NCBI RefSeq assembly: GCF_003471165.1
Contig: NZ_QRIL01000017.1
Coordinates: 1 to 64,000, forward strand
Direction of reading: 5' to 3'
DNA from: Ruminococcus sp. AM22-13
GTDB lineage: Bacteria > Bacillota > Clostridia > Lachnospirales > Lachnospiraceae
Length of the DNA: 64,000 nucleotides
Shown: one piece after another, positions 52,648-62,905 of the stretch
Numbering within the stretch: the stretch's first letter is position 1
Layout: every line of letters begins with the position of its first letter
Notes under the pieces: generated by a model
What the model was told of the DNA's origin: nothing
What the model saw: the letters and a program-made list of their open reading frames with translations, nothing else
Databases searched by the model: none
Program-made: the position numbers and the translations under genes

Positions 52648-52856
52648 TGTGTTCTCCTCCTTTTATTTAAATGCCGCAAATTCGTCCTGGTGTGTTTAAA
52701 AAAGACTTTCCGCAGGAATGATTTTCCAAACACGCTCTGGCTTCAGGATTAATATAGAAAATGTCCTCAGGCGAAACAGAGAATGGGGGAACCCGAGGAC
52801 ATCTCTACAAGAACAGTTTATGATGAAGTTGTGATAAAATTAGGATAAAAGTGTGA

Positions 52857-53597
52857 TTATTTTGTGATGTTTGTGTGAGACAATGGTTCTTTCAGCGGAG
52901 TTCCTGCTTTACGCGGATATTTACCCGGAGTTGGTTTCTTCTTATCTATAATGACAAGAGAACGGTCAATTTCCGAATCAGGAAGCTGGAAATATGTGAT
53001 ATCTCTTAACTGCCCGCCAAGGATTTTGATTGCTTTTTCAGCCTCTGTTGCTTCTTCCTGTACAGTTCCTGATTTATAGGAAATAAATGTTCCACCTGTT
53101 TTTACATATGGAAGGCAATATTCTGACAGCGTTGCAAGATTTGACACTGCTCTGGATACGCAGAGGTCATATTTCTCACGATATTCCTTGTTCTTCGCAT
53201 ACTCTTCGGCTCTTCCATGAATTGCCTTAATTCCTTCCAATCCGAGAAGCGTAAAGCTTTCCTCCAGAAAATTCACTCTCTTCTTCAGGGAGTCCAGCAG
53301 GCAGGCTTCCAGATGCGGGAATGCAATCTTTAACGGTACTCCCGGGAATCCTGCTCCTGTACCAATATCCATGATTGTTTTTACTTTTGTCATATCAATC
53401 GCTTTTACGCAGGACAGGCTGTCGAGAAAATGCTTTGTCAGCACTTCCTCGAATTCTGTAATTCCTGTCAGATTCATAACTTTATTCTTCTCTACCAGAA
53501 ATTCATAGAACTGAATAAACTGATCTTTCTGTTTCTGACTCAGTTCTATTCCCAGCTCTTTACATCCGTTTTCCAATGTCGACAGATTATATGGCAT
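52857..53597 (-). CDS. rsmG: 16S rRNA (guanine-527-N7) methyltransferase
   Basis: The protein has 246 residues, typical of RsmG (GidB). The SAM-binding motif IMDIGTGAGFPGVPLKI and the segments HFLDSLSCVKAID and DLCVSRAVSNLATLSEYCLPY define the family. It methylates the 530 loop of 16S rRNA in the small ribosomal subunit. It lies in the usual place downstream of mnmG, but a four-gene ABC operon and a hydrolase separate it from parA, to which it is adjacent in many Firmicutes. Confidence 0.95.
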   Translation of the reverse strand: MPYNLSTLENGCKELGIELSQKQKDQFIQFYEFLVEKNKVMNLTGITEFEEVLTKHFLDSLSCVKAIDMTKVKTIMDIGTGAGFPGVPLKIAFPHLEACLLDSLKKRVNFLEESFTLLGLEGIKAIHGRAEEYAKNKEYREKYDLCVSRAVSNLATLSEYCLPYVKTGGTFISYKSGTVQEEATEAEKAIKILGGQLRDITYFQLPDSEIDRSLVIIDKKKPTPGKYPRKAGTPLKEPLSHTNITK

Positions 53598-53950
53598 GGT
53601 ATTTTTCTCCTTTTTATACTTATTTCTAATTCTCTAATCGTTGTTTTGTTTTTTCAACTTATAACTGATTTTTCTTTTTTATTTCGGTATTTCAGATTTT
53701 GAGTTTCCCTGCTATTTTATTAGCTTTTCTCTCAACTTTCTATTTTTCTTTTTGTTATTTTTTGGGCTTTTTAATGTTCTTTTCTGTTCTTTTTCTACCT
53801 GAGTCCGCATATTTCAGTGCTGTTTTTTGTACTTCGAAATCGTTTTTTGTAATCTAAATGTCCTTTATTCAGTTCTTTAATACCGTAAAATATGCTTGCT
53901 TTTTTCATATTTCCGCATGCGTAAGTACATTAAACAGTGCTTATTGTGTC
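53598..53950. other. T-rich intergenic gap with no recognised feature
   Basis: The 353-bp gap between mnmG and rsmG is very T-rich on the plus strand. I see no hairpin with a good T run, no repeat from the other families and no plausible gene. It probably holds the rsmG promoter. Confidence 0.4.
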
Positions 53951-55825
53951 TTATCTTGCACTTGAAAGATATACCAGTAAAACAGATATATCTGCTGGCG
54001 ATACCCCTGAAATTCGGGAGGCCTGTCCGATAGAAATCGGTCTGTATGCCTCCAGCTTCTGGCGGGCTTCGATTCTCAGACTGCCGACTTTCTCATAATC
54101 AAGATCCACTGGGATTTTCTTTGCTTCCAGTTTCTTAAACTGTTCTACCTGCTTTAACTGTCTGCGGATATATCCATCATACTTGATGTTAATATCAACC
54201 TGTTCCTGTACATCCCATGGAAGTTCCGAACGTTCTTTGTCAAGCGGTTTAATTGCTTCATAGGAAAGTTCCGGACGGCGGATCAGTTCTGCCAGTGTTG
54301 TTCCTGACTTCAATGGAGTACTGTTGTAGCTTTCCAGAAGTGCCTGAACCTCTTTATTTGCACCGATATTTGTATGTTCTACTCTTTCAATTTCTTTCTT
54401 AATCTGTTCTTCTTTTGCAAGAATCTTCTGATATTCTTCCTCGCTGATAAGACCTACCTGGTAGCCCTTCTTACGAAGTCTCAGATCTGCATTATCCTGA
54501 CGGAGAAGAAGTCTGTACTCTGCTCTGCTGGTCATCATACGGTATGGTTCATGGTTCTCCTTTGTTACCAAATCGTCAATCAGGACACCGATATACGCCT
54601 CTGAACGGTCCAGAATCAACTGTTCCTGGCCTTTAACTTCCATAGCCGCATTAATTCCGGCAATCAGTCCCTGAGCCGCCGCTTCCTCATATCCGGAGCT
54701 TCCGTTAAACTGTCCACCGCTGAATAAACCTTTAATTTTCTTGAATTCCAGTGTTGGATATAGCTGGCGCGGATTAATGCAGTCGTACTCAATGGCATAT
54801 GCATTTTTGACGATTTTGGCATGTTCAAGTCCCGGTACAGAGTGATACATTTCCTCCTGTACATCCTCAGGAAGGGAGCTGGACATTCCGCCGATATACA
54901 TTTCATTTGTATAAAGTCCCTCCGGCTCAATAAACACCTGGTGTCGGTTTTTATCAGCAAAACGCACTACCTTATCTTCGATAGATGGGCAGTAACGTGG
55001 TCCTGTTCCCTCAATCATTCCTGAATATAGCGGAGAACGATCCAAGTTTGCGCGGATAATCTCATGTGTTTTCTCATTGGTGTATGTCAGCCAGCATGAT
55101 TTCTGTTCAATCTGAACATCTTCCGGGTTGGTTGAAAAAGAAAACGGAACAACCCTCTCATCTCCGAATTGCTCTTCCATTTTGCTGTAGTCAATGGTAT
55201 TTCCAGCAATACGTGCCGGTGTTCCTGTTTTAAAACGGAACATTTCGATTCCCAGTTCTTTCAGAGAATCTGTAAGATAATTGGCAGCCTGGAGTCCGTT
55301 CGGACCTGTGTAGTTGCTTACATCGCCGTAGATACATCTTGCTTTCAGGTAGGTTCCTGTACAGAGAACGACTGCCTTACAATTATAAATAGCACCTGAA
55401 TAAGTTTTTACGCCTTTAATCTTTCCATCTTCAACCAGAAGCTTTGTTACTTCACCCTGCTTAATAGTAAGGTTCGGAGTATTTTCCAATGTCTTTCTCA
55501 TCTCATTGCTGTATGCCTGTTTATCCGCCTGTGCACGCAGCGAATGAACCGCAGGTCCTTTGGAGCAGTTGAGCATTTTTGACTGAATAAATGTTTTATC
55601 AATATTCTTTCCCATTTCACCGCCAAGAGCATCCAGTTCTCTTACCAGATGTCCCTTGGAACTGCCACCTACATTTGGATTACATGGCATTAATGCGATA
55701 CTATCTACGCTGACGGTAAACATAACTGTATTCAGACCGAGGCGCGCGCCTGCAAGTGCAGCCTCACATCCGGCGTGTCCGGCGCCGACTACAACGAGAT
55801 CATAATCTTCTACTAAAGTTTTCAT
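53951..55825 (-). CDS. mnmG: tRNA uridine-34 carboxymethylaminomethyl synthesis enzyme MnmG
   Basis: The likely product has 624 residues from the ATG at 55825, which has AAAGGAG upstream; an in-frame start 42 bp earlier is unsupported. The FAD-binding motif is [20 protein letters not shown], followed by the family segments [16 protein letters not shown] and [10 protein letters not shown]. The C-terminal region has [20 protein letters not shown]. With MnmE it modifies the wobble uridine of several tRNAs. It follows mnmE, separated by 178 bp that hold a terminator-like hairpin. Confidence 0.96.
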   Translation of the reverse strand: MKTLVEDYDLVVVGAGHAGCEAALAGARLGLNTVMFTVSVDSIALMPCNPNVGGSSKGHLVRELDALGGEMGKNIDKTFIQSKMLNCSKGPAVHSLRAQADKQAYSNEMRKTLENTPNLTIKQGEVTKLLVEDGKIKGVKTYSGAIYNCKAVVLCTGTYLKARCIYGDVSNYTGPNGLQAANYLTDSLKELGIEMFRFKTGTPARIAGNTIDYSKMEEQFGDERVVPFSFSTNPEDVQIEQKSCWLTYTNEKTHEIIRANLDRSPLYSGMIEGTGPRYCPSIEDKVVRFADKNRHQVFIEPEGLYTNEMYIGGMSSSLPEDVQEEMYHSVPGLEHAKIVKNAYAIEYDCINPRQLYPTLEFKKIKGLFSGGQFNGSSGYEEAAAQGLIAGINAAMEVKGQEQLILDRSEAYIGVLIDDLVTKENHEPYRMMTSRAEYRLLLRQDNADLRLRKKGYQVGLISEEEYQKILAKEEQIKKEIERVEHTNIGANKEVQALLESYNSTPLKSGTTLAELIRRPELSYEAIKPLDKERSELPWDVQEQVDINIKYDGYIRRQLKQVEQFKKLEAKKIPVDLDYEKVGSLRIEARQKLEAYRPISIGQASRISGVSPADISVLLVYLSSAR

Positions 55826-55885
55826 TTTATCTCCTTTATTTCCACTGTATAATCTACTATCGTACAATTTACTAATCTATTATTA

Positions 55886-55912
55886 AAAATCGCCGAAGGC
55901 GATTTTTTTGCA
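55886..55912. terminator. Terminator-like hairpin between mnmE and mnmG
   Basis: The arms AAAATCGCC and GGCGATTTT enclose a three-base loop. T runs follow on both strands. On the minus strand it would attenuate transcription from mnmE into mnmG. Confidence 0.7.
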
Positions 55913-56003
55913 AAATTTATTCTATTACAATCATACTTCATCAATACTAATGATAATCTATCGGATACAATCAAGTCACTACTCGCTGCCAGATTCTTAT
56001 CCA

Positions 56004-57377
56004 CTATTTACCCATACAGAACTTACTGAAAATCTCATTAACCAGATCCTCACCCACTGATTCTCCGAGAATCTTTCCAAGATTTTCATATGCGTTCATC
56101 AGATCTATGGAGAAGAAATCCTCCGGCATTCCCATTTCTATACTGTTTCTGACCAGATCAAGACTCTTGTCAGCTTCTTCCAGTGCTGCTTTATGGCGGG
56201 CATTTGTGATGTATACTTCGTCATTAAAGGAAATCTCTCCACCAAAGAACATTTCTTTGATCTGTTCTTCCAGCTCTGTGATTCCTTTTTCCTCTTTTGC
56301 AGAAATCGGAATCACAGGGTGACCCGTCTTTTCTTTCAGAAGTTCTGTCTGGAATACTGGCTGAAGATCCGTTTTATTATACAGGATGATTGCTTTTTTA
56401 CCGGCAAGCATAGCCATGATTTCTTCGTCATTCTCGTCAAGCGGAACTGACGAATCCACAACATAAAGAATCAAGTCTGCTTTCTGTGCCATTTCTCTGG
56501 CTCTGTCTACACCGATTTTTTCCACAATATCCTTCGTCTCACGGATTCCGGCTGTGTCGATAATCTTCAGAGAGATTCCATGAAGTGTGATATATTCTTC
56601 AAGAATATCTCTTGTTGTTCCTGCAATATCAGTTACAATAGCGCGATTTTCTCCTATCAGAAGGTTCAGCAGAGAAGATTTTCCGGCATTTGGTTTCCCA
56701 AGAATAACCGTCTGGATTCCCTCCTGGATCATCTTTCCGTCGGAAGAAGTTTTCAACAATCGTTTCACTTCTTTCTGCTCGTTGTCCACAACTTCCAGAA
56801 GCTCCTGTGGATATCCATCCAGACTGATGTGTTCCGGATCATCCAATGCAGACTCAATGTATGCGATATGATAAATCAGTTTCTCTCTGATCTCGCGGAT
56901 AGCTTTCTGTACAGAACCTCTTAACTGATCCATGGAACTGCGAAGTGCATATTCATTCTTTGCCTGAATGACATCCATAACCGCTTCGGCCTGGGACAGA
57001 TCCATACGACCGTTCAGGAAAGCGCGCTTCGTAAATTCTCCTGGTTCTGCGATCTCTGCACCGTTTTTCAGCACTGTTTCCAGTACTCTCTGCATGGCAA
57101 ATACACCGCCATGGCAGTCAATTTCTACTGTATCTTCCCCTGTGAAAGTTCTCGGTGCGTGCATGATCATCACCAGAACCTCATCCACCAGTTCCTCTCC
57201 ATCATAAATATATCCATAATGAATGGTATGAGTCGGAACTTCTTTTATTTTTTTCTTTCCACCTTTTGATCTGTAGACACGGGAAATCACGTCCATGGCA
57301 TTTTCACCACTGATGCGGACAATTCCAATTCCGGATGCACTCATAGCTGTGGAAATTGCTGCAATTGTTGTTTCCAT
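56004..57377 (-). CDS. mnmE: tRNA modification GTPase MnmE
   Basis: The likely product has 457 residues from the ATG at 57377 (GAGGA upstream), matching the family length; an upstream in-frame start would add 19 residues. The N-terminal folate-binding domain shows IAAISTAMSASGIGIVRISG. The embedded G domain has GKPNAGKSSLLN (G1), AGTTRD (G2), DTAGIRET (G3) and NKTD (G4). The protein ends with the functional FCMGK motif. With MnmG it makes cmnm5U34 in tRNA. Confidence 0.96.
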   Translation of the reverse strand: METTIAAISTAMSASGIGIVRISGENAMDVISRVYRSKGGKKKIKEVPTHTIHYGYIYDGEELVDEVLVMIMHAPRTFTGEDTVEIDCHGGVFAMQRVLETVLKNGAEIAEPGEFTKRAFLNGRMDLSQAEAVMDVIQAKNEYALRSSMDQLRGSVQKAIREIREKLIYHIAYIESALDDPEHISLDGYPQELLEVVDNEQKEVKRLLKTSSDGKMIQEGIQTVILGKPNAGKSSLLNLLIGENRAIVTDIAGTTRDILEEYITLHGISLKIIDTAGIRETKDIVEKIGVDRAREMAQKADLILYVVDSSVPLDENDEEIMAMLAGKKAIILYNKTDLQPVFQTELLKEKTGHPVIPISAKEEKGITELEEQIKEMFFGGEISFNDEVYITNARHKAALEEADKSLDLVRNSIEMGMPEDFFSIDLMNAYENLGKILGESVGEDLVNEIFSKFCMGK

Positions 57378-57498
57378 TTTTTCCTCCTCACTTATTATAT
57401 GTACTCTCGCTGCCTGCTCATAGCCGAATAGCATTTAGAAATTTTAAAATACAAACAGGATTACACAGGCAACCCTTAGCATCTTTTTCAAATCTTTA

Positions 57499-57548
57499 TA
57501 TAAATAACAGGATCATTACACCTATCGTTAATATCCCTGTTATTTATA
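57499..57548. repeat. Inverted repeat upstream of mnmE
   Basis: Perfect 13-bp arms TATAAATAACAGG and CCTGTTATTTATA are separated by 24 nt. They lie in the 57378-57780 gap between mnmE and jag, which holds no gene. An operator or a read-through hairpin is possible. Confidence 0.5.
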
Positions 57549-57604
57549 CAAAAACAAGTCCCACCTGGGAACTGCTGCCGTTGGATAATTACTTATTTTC
57601 TACA

Positions 57605-57679
57605 ATAAAAAATGTTACTCCAGGTAAAAGTGTACACGCAAAGTTACGTGTTATTCACGCTTTCACCTAGAATAACATT
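57605..57679 (-). terminator. Long terminator hairpin downstream of jag
   Basis: Arms of about 22-24 nt (57611-57632 and 57656-57679) pair with only transition-type differences. Four of the five differences are G-U wobbles if read as minus-strand RNA, but A-C mismatches on the plus strand. TTTTTT follows on the minus strand. It should end the rpmH-rnpA-yidD-yidC-jag operon. Confidence 0.8.
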
Positions 57680-57780
57680 CTTTTTTAATATCTGCAATGA
57701 AACATGTGCTTCTACATACAGCTATTTATTTAATTTGTTACTGTTCAGTCGCCATTACACCTTGTGAAATAAACAGCAGA

Positions 57781-58719
57781 TTAATTTCTTTTTAATTTTA
57801 CCACTACATGGCGGTAAGGTTCTTCACCTTCACTGACAGTCTCAACGAATTTATTTCCCTGAAGAGCAGAATGGATGATTCTTCTCTCATAAGGATTCAT
57901 CGGCTCAAGAATTACCGGCTTGCGGGTCTTTCTTACCTTATAAGCGATACCTCTTGCAAGATTCTCAAGAGTCTCTTTACGGCGTTTGCGGTAATCTTCT
58001 GTATCAAGTTTTACACGAATGTAATTTGATTTTCCTTTATTTACCACAAGGCTTGTCAGATACTGAAGAGAATCCAGTGTCTGACCTCTCTTGCCGATAA
58101 GGATTCCCATATCTTCGCCTTCGAAATCAACTTCCAGACTTCCATCTGTTGTATTATACTTAGATGTGATCTCTACTTCTCCAAGATTCATAGAAGCAAA
58201 CACTTCGCTCAGGAATATCCTTGCTCTGTTTTCTACTTCTTTAATCTCTTCTGGATCTGTAATGATCTCAACAGGTTTTGCCGGTTTCACCGGTTTTGCT
58301 GCCTTTTCTCTGACTGGTTTCTCTTTGATTTCTTTCGGTTCTCTTGGCTGTTTTTCTTTTACAACTTTTTCCTTTACAGGCTTTGGCTGTCTTGGTTTCT
58401 CAGAAACAGCTTTTGGCTCTTTTGTTTCTTTCTTCACCGGTTTTACAGGTTCTGGTTTCTTTTCTTCAACCGGAGTCTCTTCCTTGAAGGAATCAAGTTT
58501 TACTGTCTCTACGATTTCCTTCATTTCTTCTTCCTCAGAAACCAGTTCAATCTTACGAACCTTTATCACTGCAGGTTTACTTCCGATTCCGAAGAATCCG
58601 TTGCTTCCTTCACTGATTACCTGAATCTCAAGCTGGTCACTGGATACGCCAAGCTCGATACATGCTTTTGTAATTGCTTCACTCTTTGTTTTCGCTGAAA
58701 ACTGGATATAATCCTCCAT
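57781..58719 (-). CDS. jag: RNA-binding protein Jag/KhpB
   Basis: The protein has 312 residues. The N-terminal Jag domain (residues 1-50, FSAKTKSEAITKACIELGV) is followed by a long Lys/Pro/Glu-rich linker (about 85-165). Then come a KH domain with MGILIGKRGQTLDSLQYL, and an R3H domain near the C-terminus with NPYERRIIHSALQ and EPYRHVVVKLKRN. It binds RNA and works with KhpA in cell elongation and envelope control. It follows yidC in the conserved origin operon, 20 bp from its stop. Confidence 0.94.
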   Translation of the reverse strand: MEDYIQFSAKTKSEAITKACIELGVSSDQLEIQVISEGSNGFFGIGSKPAVIKVRKIELVSEEEEMKEIVETVKLDSFKEETPVEEKKPEPVKPVKKETKEPKAVSEKPRQPKPVKEKVVKEKQPREPKEIKEKPVREKAAKPVKPAKPVEIITDPEEIKEVENRARIFLSEVFASMNLGEVEITSKYNTTDGSLEVDFEGEDMGILIGKRGQTLDSLQYLTSLVVNKGKSNYIRVKLDTEDYRKRRKETLENLARGIAYKVRKTRKPVILEPMNPYERRIIHSALQGNKFVETVSEGEEPYRHVVVKLKRN

Positions 58720-58739
58720 GCCAACCCCTCCGTTCCTGA

Positions 58740-60041
58740 CTACTTCTTCTTATTACGCTCATCAAATGCTTTTACCATATTGGCTTTGGCAGTAATGCTG
58801 CCCGGTTTTGCATTTGCTGCGTTTTTGTAAGATTCTTCGACCTTCTTAGCTCTTGTCTCGACATCAGTATTGCTGCTGCCTTTTTCAACTTTATTGATAT
58901 TCTTAACGCTCTGATGTGCCTGATTTGTGATTTTCTGAGGCGGAAGCCCTTCTTTTTCGCGCTTCTTTTCCATCTTCTTCATATTCTCATTGATCAGGTC
59001 ATCAATCTGAATCTTATCCATATGTCTGTTGATGACAAGCTGCTGTACACTTCGTACTGCCGCACTTGCTACCCAGTAAATACCAAGACCTACAGGGAAT
59101 GTGAAACAGAATACTGCTGACATGAGCGGCATTACCATGTTCATTGTCTTCATGGAGTTCATCATTGCATCCTGCTGTGCATCTCCACCCTGCTGTGCTG
59201 CCTGAGGCATCAGCTTTAAGTTAATCATCTGTGTAGCCCACGCAAGGATCGGAATCAGGATTGCAACGATTGCAATAAGAATAGAACCACCGACAAAAGC
59301 GGCTTTAATATAAGTCAAAGGCTGGTCTGCAATATTCAGTCCAAAGAAGTTCTGCACATGCGAAATCTCTTTTGCAGTACTGTTGAGTGTATCCGCAAAT
59401 CCGGAAAACTGACTGGTCTCTGCAAGAGTTTTCCACTGAGAAGGAGATAATGCATATAAAAAGTCTGTTACAGAATTGCTCGTAGCATTGTTGCCATCCA
59501 TAATAAGCTGAACTCTTGTCATCTTATTATCTGTGATGAACTGCTGCAGGATATCTGTATATCCGTTTACACCTGTAATGCTTGTAACTGCAGATGCAAG
59601 GATATCTTTTACGCTGCCTACATATGCCGGAATTTTGTAAATTACCTGGTATAATGCCATCAAAATAGGGAACTGGATTGCAAGCTGTACGCAGCTTCCT
59701 GTAGGAGATACACCGTATTTCTGATATACAGCCTGTGTCTCTTCCTGCATCTTCTGCATAGCTGCCGAATCGTTATTTTTTCCCTTATACTTCTTCTGAA
59801 TCTTCTGAAGCTCTGGCTGCATGATCGCACTTAATTTAGAAAATTTCTGCTGTTTGATCTGCAGTGGAGTCATAAGAGCGTAAATAAGGATACTGAAGAT
59901 GATAATGCAAAGACCGATATTCTGAATTCCAAATACATTCAGCAGTCTGTAGATACCATCCATGATCCATCCCATGACGGTCGCAAGCTGACCGATAATA
60001 GGAGTGCTGCTCTTTGTCGCTAAAATCATTTCCAAGTTCAT
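58740..60041 (-). CDS. yidC: Membrane protein insertase YidC/Oxa1
   Basis: The protein has 433 residues and about five or six membrane segments. Family segments include YALMTPLQIKQQKFSKLSAI, MQPELQKIQKKYKGKNN and CVQLAIQFPILMALYQVIY. A Lys-rich C-terminal tail (about residues 350-433) is typical of Firmicutes forms that contact ribosomes. It inserts and folds membrane proteins with or without SecYEG. The N-terminus shows no lipobox. It lies between yidD and jag in the conserved operon. Confidence 0.95.
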   Translation of the reverse strand: MNLEMILATKSSTPIIGQLATVMGWIMDGIYRLLNVFGIQNIGLCIIIFSILIYALMTPLQIKQQKFSKLSAIMQPELQKIQKKYKGKNNDSAAMQKMQEETQAVYQKYGVSPTGSCVQLAIQFPILMALYQVIYKIPAYVGSVKDILASAVTSITGVNGYTDILQQFITDNKMTRVQLIMDGNNATSNSVTDFLYALSPSQWKTLAETSQFSGFADTLNSTAKEISHVQNFFGLNIADQPLTYIKAAFVGGSILIAIVAILIPILAWATQMINLKLMPQAAQQGGDAQQDAMMNSMKTMNMVMPLMSAVFCFTFPVGLGIYWVASAAVRSVQQLVINRHMDKIQIDDLINENMKKMEKKREKEGLPPQKITNQAHQSVKNINKVEKGSSNTDVETRAKKVEESYKNAANAKPGSITAKANMVKAFDERNKKK

Positions 60042-60116
60042 TTCCTCCTAGAATCCATAAATGACAGGAGGTTCCTTCGATCGATCAATATTCAATTTTC
60101 AAGTACATTCCTGTCT

Positions 60117-60329
60117 TTACGGTACAGGGTCATAGCCTCCATGGGAAAAAGGATTACAGCGAAGTATCCTCCATACCGCAAGAAGACCACCCTTTAATGC
60201 ACCATATTTTTCGATTGCTTCTAAACCATATTGAGAACATGTGGGAATATAAGGACATTTTGTTCTCTTCATCGGTGACAAATACTTTTGATAGAGTTTA
60301 ATTATTCTGATCAGAAACTTCTTTATCAT
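60117..60329 (-). CDS. yidD: Membrane insertion efficiency factor YidD
   Basis: The protein has 70 residues, the usual size. The family signature [22 protein letters not shown] and the following [12 protein letters not shown] end are clear. It is a small amphipathic protein at the inner membrane face that aids YidC-dependent insertion. Its start lies inside rnpA, overlapping by 32 bp, and yidC follows 75 bp later. Confidence 0.95.
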   Translation of the reverse strand: MIKKFLIRIIKLYQKYLSPMKRTKCPYIPTCSQYGLEAIEKYGALKGGLLAVWRILRCNPFSHGGYDPVP

Positions 60330-60669
60330 TGTTCTTACCTGCTATGCAGTGCTTTCCCGCAAGATGCATCAGTGCACTTTCTATCTCATGATAGGTTCTG
60401 TCTTTTGCCTGGGGACGTGCAACTACTACAATATCCAAACCATTTTCAAATTCCGCTTCATTTAACCGATAACTTTCTCTTATCAATCTGGTGAGTCTGT
60501 GGCGGACCACACTATTCCCTACTTTTTTACTTACTGATATTCCCAGACGATTCTTCATGTACTGATTTTTCAGTACGTACATCACCAGATACCGATTACC
60601 TTTTGATGTTCCATGTTTATATACTTTTTGAAAATCTTGATTTTTTTTTAAGGACTCTGATCTTTGCAT
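60298..60669 (-). CDS. rnpA: Ribonuclease P protein component
   Basis: The likely product has 123 residues from the ATG at 60669 (AAAGGGG upstream); in-frame starts further up are less likely. The RNR-type motif lies in [19 protein letters not shown], preceded by [20 protein letters not shown] and [12 protein letters not shown]. It binds RNase P RNA and helps process the 5' ends of tRNAs. It overlaps yidD by 32 bp and follows rpmH by 63 bp. Confidence 0.95.
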   Translation of the reverse strand: MQRSESLKKNQDFQKVYKHGTSKGNRYLVMYVLKNQYMKNRLGISVSKKVGNSVVRHRLTRLIRESYRLNEAEFENGLDIVVVARPQAKDRTYHEIESALMHLAGKHCIAGKNNDKEVSDQNN

Positions 60670-60732
60670 AGAATCCCCTTTCATAATCTCTTTTTTAAGA
60701 GAAGAAAAGACCACATAACTGCGGTCTTATTC

Positions 60733-60867
60733 TTAGGCTGATAAATGCTTTCTTCCTTTTAATCTTCTGGCAGCTAATACTTTACGACCACCTTTTGTGC
60801 TCATGCGAGCTCTGAAGCCATGAACTTTCGCTCTAGATCTTTTTTTCGGCTGAAATGTCATTTTCAT
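60733..60867 (-). CDS. rpmH: 50S ribosomal protein L34
   Basis: The 44-residue product starts [18 protein letters not shown], contains [17 protein letters not shown] and ends GRKHLSA. All are invariant features of L34. A strong AGGAGG lies just before the ATG at 60867. It is the first gene of the rpmH-rnpA-yidD-yidC-jag operon, divergent from dnaA across oriC. Confidence 0.97.
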   Translation of the reverse strand: MKMTFQPKKRSRAKVHGFRARMSTKGGRKVLAARRLKGRKHLSA

Positions 60868-60986
60868 AGGTAAAGCACCTCCTTTATCTATTATCCATGT
60901 TAAATTTTGTAACTTTTTAAGTATGGCAAATGCCGGAGTATTCGCTTCCTGCAGCCGCCAACTTTACTTATTAGAACATCATTTCA

Positions 60987-61015
60987 ATTATATTCATAAA
61001 GGGTGGTTTCGTCAA
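60987..61015 (-). promoter_or_regulatory. Sigma-A promoter of the rpmH operon
   Basis: On the minus strand, TTGACG (61010-61015) and TATAAT (60987-60992) are spaced by 17 bp, a near-perfect vegetative promoter. It lies about 120 bp before the rpmH start and fires away from oriC. Confidence 0.85.
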
Positions 61016-61055
61016 GTATTATTTGCAACAAAGATTTCTCTTGTTTTTCTGTCAT

Positions 61056-61330
61056 TGTGGATAGTTTAATTGGTTTACGTAATATTATCCACAATTTGTG
61101 GATAACTTGTGGATAACTTGTGGAATACCTGCGTATCTTTCCATTTTATCCCCCTTGTTTTTACACATCTCCCAAAAATTTTCTTTTATTTTTGCGCTTT
61201 TTGACAGTGTATAAAATTATACACATTTTTTTCCTATATTCAAGTGATCGTGTCGCATTATGGTAACCAAAATGGGCTTTTCCACTGTTATCCACACTAA
61301 TCCACATAAAAATTGGGGATAACTTTTTTT
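61056..61330. other. oriC, part 1: DnaA-box cluster upstream of dnaA
   Basis: The 60868-61529 gap is the replication origin. Perfect DnaA boxes (TTATCCACA or its complement) are at 61085-61093, 61097-61105, 61108-61116 and 61288-61296. One-mismatch boxes are at 61056, 61298 and near 61313. The region is AT-rich. A -10-like TATAAT at 61374-61379 may drive dnaA. Confidence 0.9.
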
Positions 61331-61529
61331 CCACATTTCCATCAAATATACATTGCGAAAACAGGCATTTTATTATAATATATATAAGGATATTTATGTC
61401 TTTTTTAAAGAATACGGACAATGTCTGTGGAAAACAGGCTATCGCAATGACTTATACATTAATATAGAAGCAATTGTTACTGTTCACTACATGTTCAGTA
61501 ATAAGTAATACGAACCGGGAGAACCAAAA

Positions 61530-62885
61530 ATGAACAAAGTTGTGGAAAAATGGGATGAAATCCTACAAATCGTCAAAACAGAGCATGATCTGTCTGACGT
61601 TTCTTTTAATACATGGCTAAAACCACTCACTGTTTTTGAAGTAGTCGACAACGTCGTTACTATTATCGTTCCATCTGAGCAGGTCGGTCTCAATTATATA
61701 AGTAAAAAGTACAAACTTCCTCTCCAGGTAACAATCAGTGAAGTTACCGGAATGGAAAACTGTGATATTAATTTTATATTACCGGAAGATGTTCCGAAAA
61801 GAGAGACAGTTTCTCCCAAAGCGCAGTCGCAGGACGCCCGCTGCGAAGAAGCTCATCTGAATCCGAAATACACTTTTGACACATTTGTAGTCGGAAGCAA
61901 CAATAAATTCGCCCAGGCAGCAGCCCTTGCAGTTGCTGAATCTCCGGGAGATACCTACAATCCGCTGTTTATCTACGGTGGCGCAGGTCTGGGAAAGACT
62001 CACCTTATGCATTCTATTGCGCATTTTATCATTGATCACGATGAAAACAGTAAAGTACTTTATGTTACCAGCGAGGAATTTACTAACGAACTGATCGAGA
62101 CAATCCGAAACGGAAATAACTCAGCAATGACTAAATTCCGCGAAAAATACAGAAATATTGATGTTCTTCTCGTCGATGATATTCAGTTTATTATAGGAAA
62201 GGAATCTACACAGGAAGAATTTTTCCATACTTTCAACAGTCTGCACAGCGCAAAAAAACAGATCATTATTTCATCAGATAAACCACCGAAAGATATGGAA
62301 ATTCTGGAAGAACGTTTCCGTTCACGATTTGAATGGGGTCTGATCGCAGATATCACACTGCCGGATTACGAAACCCGAATGGCAATTCTTCATAAAAAAG
62401 AAGAAATGGATGGCTATGATATTAATGAAGAAGTAATCAAATACATCGCAAACAATATCAAATCCAATATTCGTGAGCTGGAAGGTGCGATCAACAAGGT
62501 TATGGCTTTCGCCAAACTTGAAAAGAAAGAAGTAACACTTGAACTTGCTGAACAAGCGCTTAAAGATATCATTTCACCTGACGAAAAGAAAGTGATCACA
62601 CCGGAATACATTATTTCCATGGTTGCAGAACACTTTGATGTTACAGTTGAAGACCTCTCAGGAAATAAACGTAACTCCAAAATTGTAACCCCTCGTCAGA
62701 TCGCAATGTATTTATGCAGGGAAATTATTTCCACACCATTGAAATCTATCGGAAAATCTCTTGGTAATCGTGACCATACTACCATTATGCATGGAATCGA
62801 CAAGATTGAAAAAGAGATTTCCAACGACGAAAATTTAAAAAATACCATCGAAACCTTAAAGAAAAAGATTAATCCACAGGGATGA
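61530..62885 (+). CDS. dnaA: Chromosomal replication initiator DnaA
   Basis: The protein has 451 residues, the standard length. Domain I (about 1-85) holds the W-rich helicase-interaction region (FNTWLKPLTVFEV). The AAA+ domain has Walker A GGAGLGKTHLMHSIAHF, Walker B VLLVDDIQFI and the arginine-finger region LEERFRSRFEWGL. The C-terminal domain binds DnaA boxes through the signature NRDHTTIMHGIDKIE. It opens oriC to start replication. It is the first gene rightwards of the origin, with dnaN next. Confidence 0.97.
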   Translation: MNKVVEKWDEILQIVKTEHDLSDVSFNTWLKPLTVFEVVDNVVTIIVPSEQVGLNYISKKYKLPLQVTISEVTGMENCDINFILPEDVPKRETVSPKAQSQDARCEEAHLNPKYTFDTFVVGSNNKFAQAAALAVAESPGDTYNPLFIYGGAGLGKTHLMHSIAHFIIDHDENSKVLYVTSEEFTNELIETIRNGNNSAMTKFREKYRNIDVLLVDDIQFIIGKESTQEEFFHTFNSLHSAKKQIIISSDKPPKDMEILEERFRSRFEWGLIADITLPDYETRMAILHKKEEMDGYDINEEVIKYIANNIKSNIRELEGAINKVMAFAKLEKKEVTLELAEQALKDIISPDEKKVITPEYIISMVAEHFDVTVEDLSGNKRNSKIVTPRQIAMYLCREIISTPLKSIGKSLGNRDHTTIMHGIDKIEKEISNDENLKNTIETLKKKINPQG

Positions 62886-62905
62886 GGATAACTGACTGTA
62901 TAAAC

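Noticed and set aside
61161-61421. An 86-codon minus-strand frame in the origin region
   Set aside because: It is made of DnaA-box and AT-rich origin sequence, has no family motif and overlaps the likely dnaA promoter.
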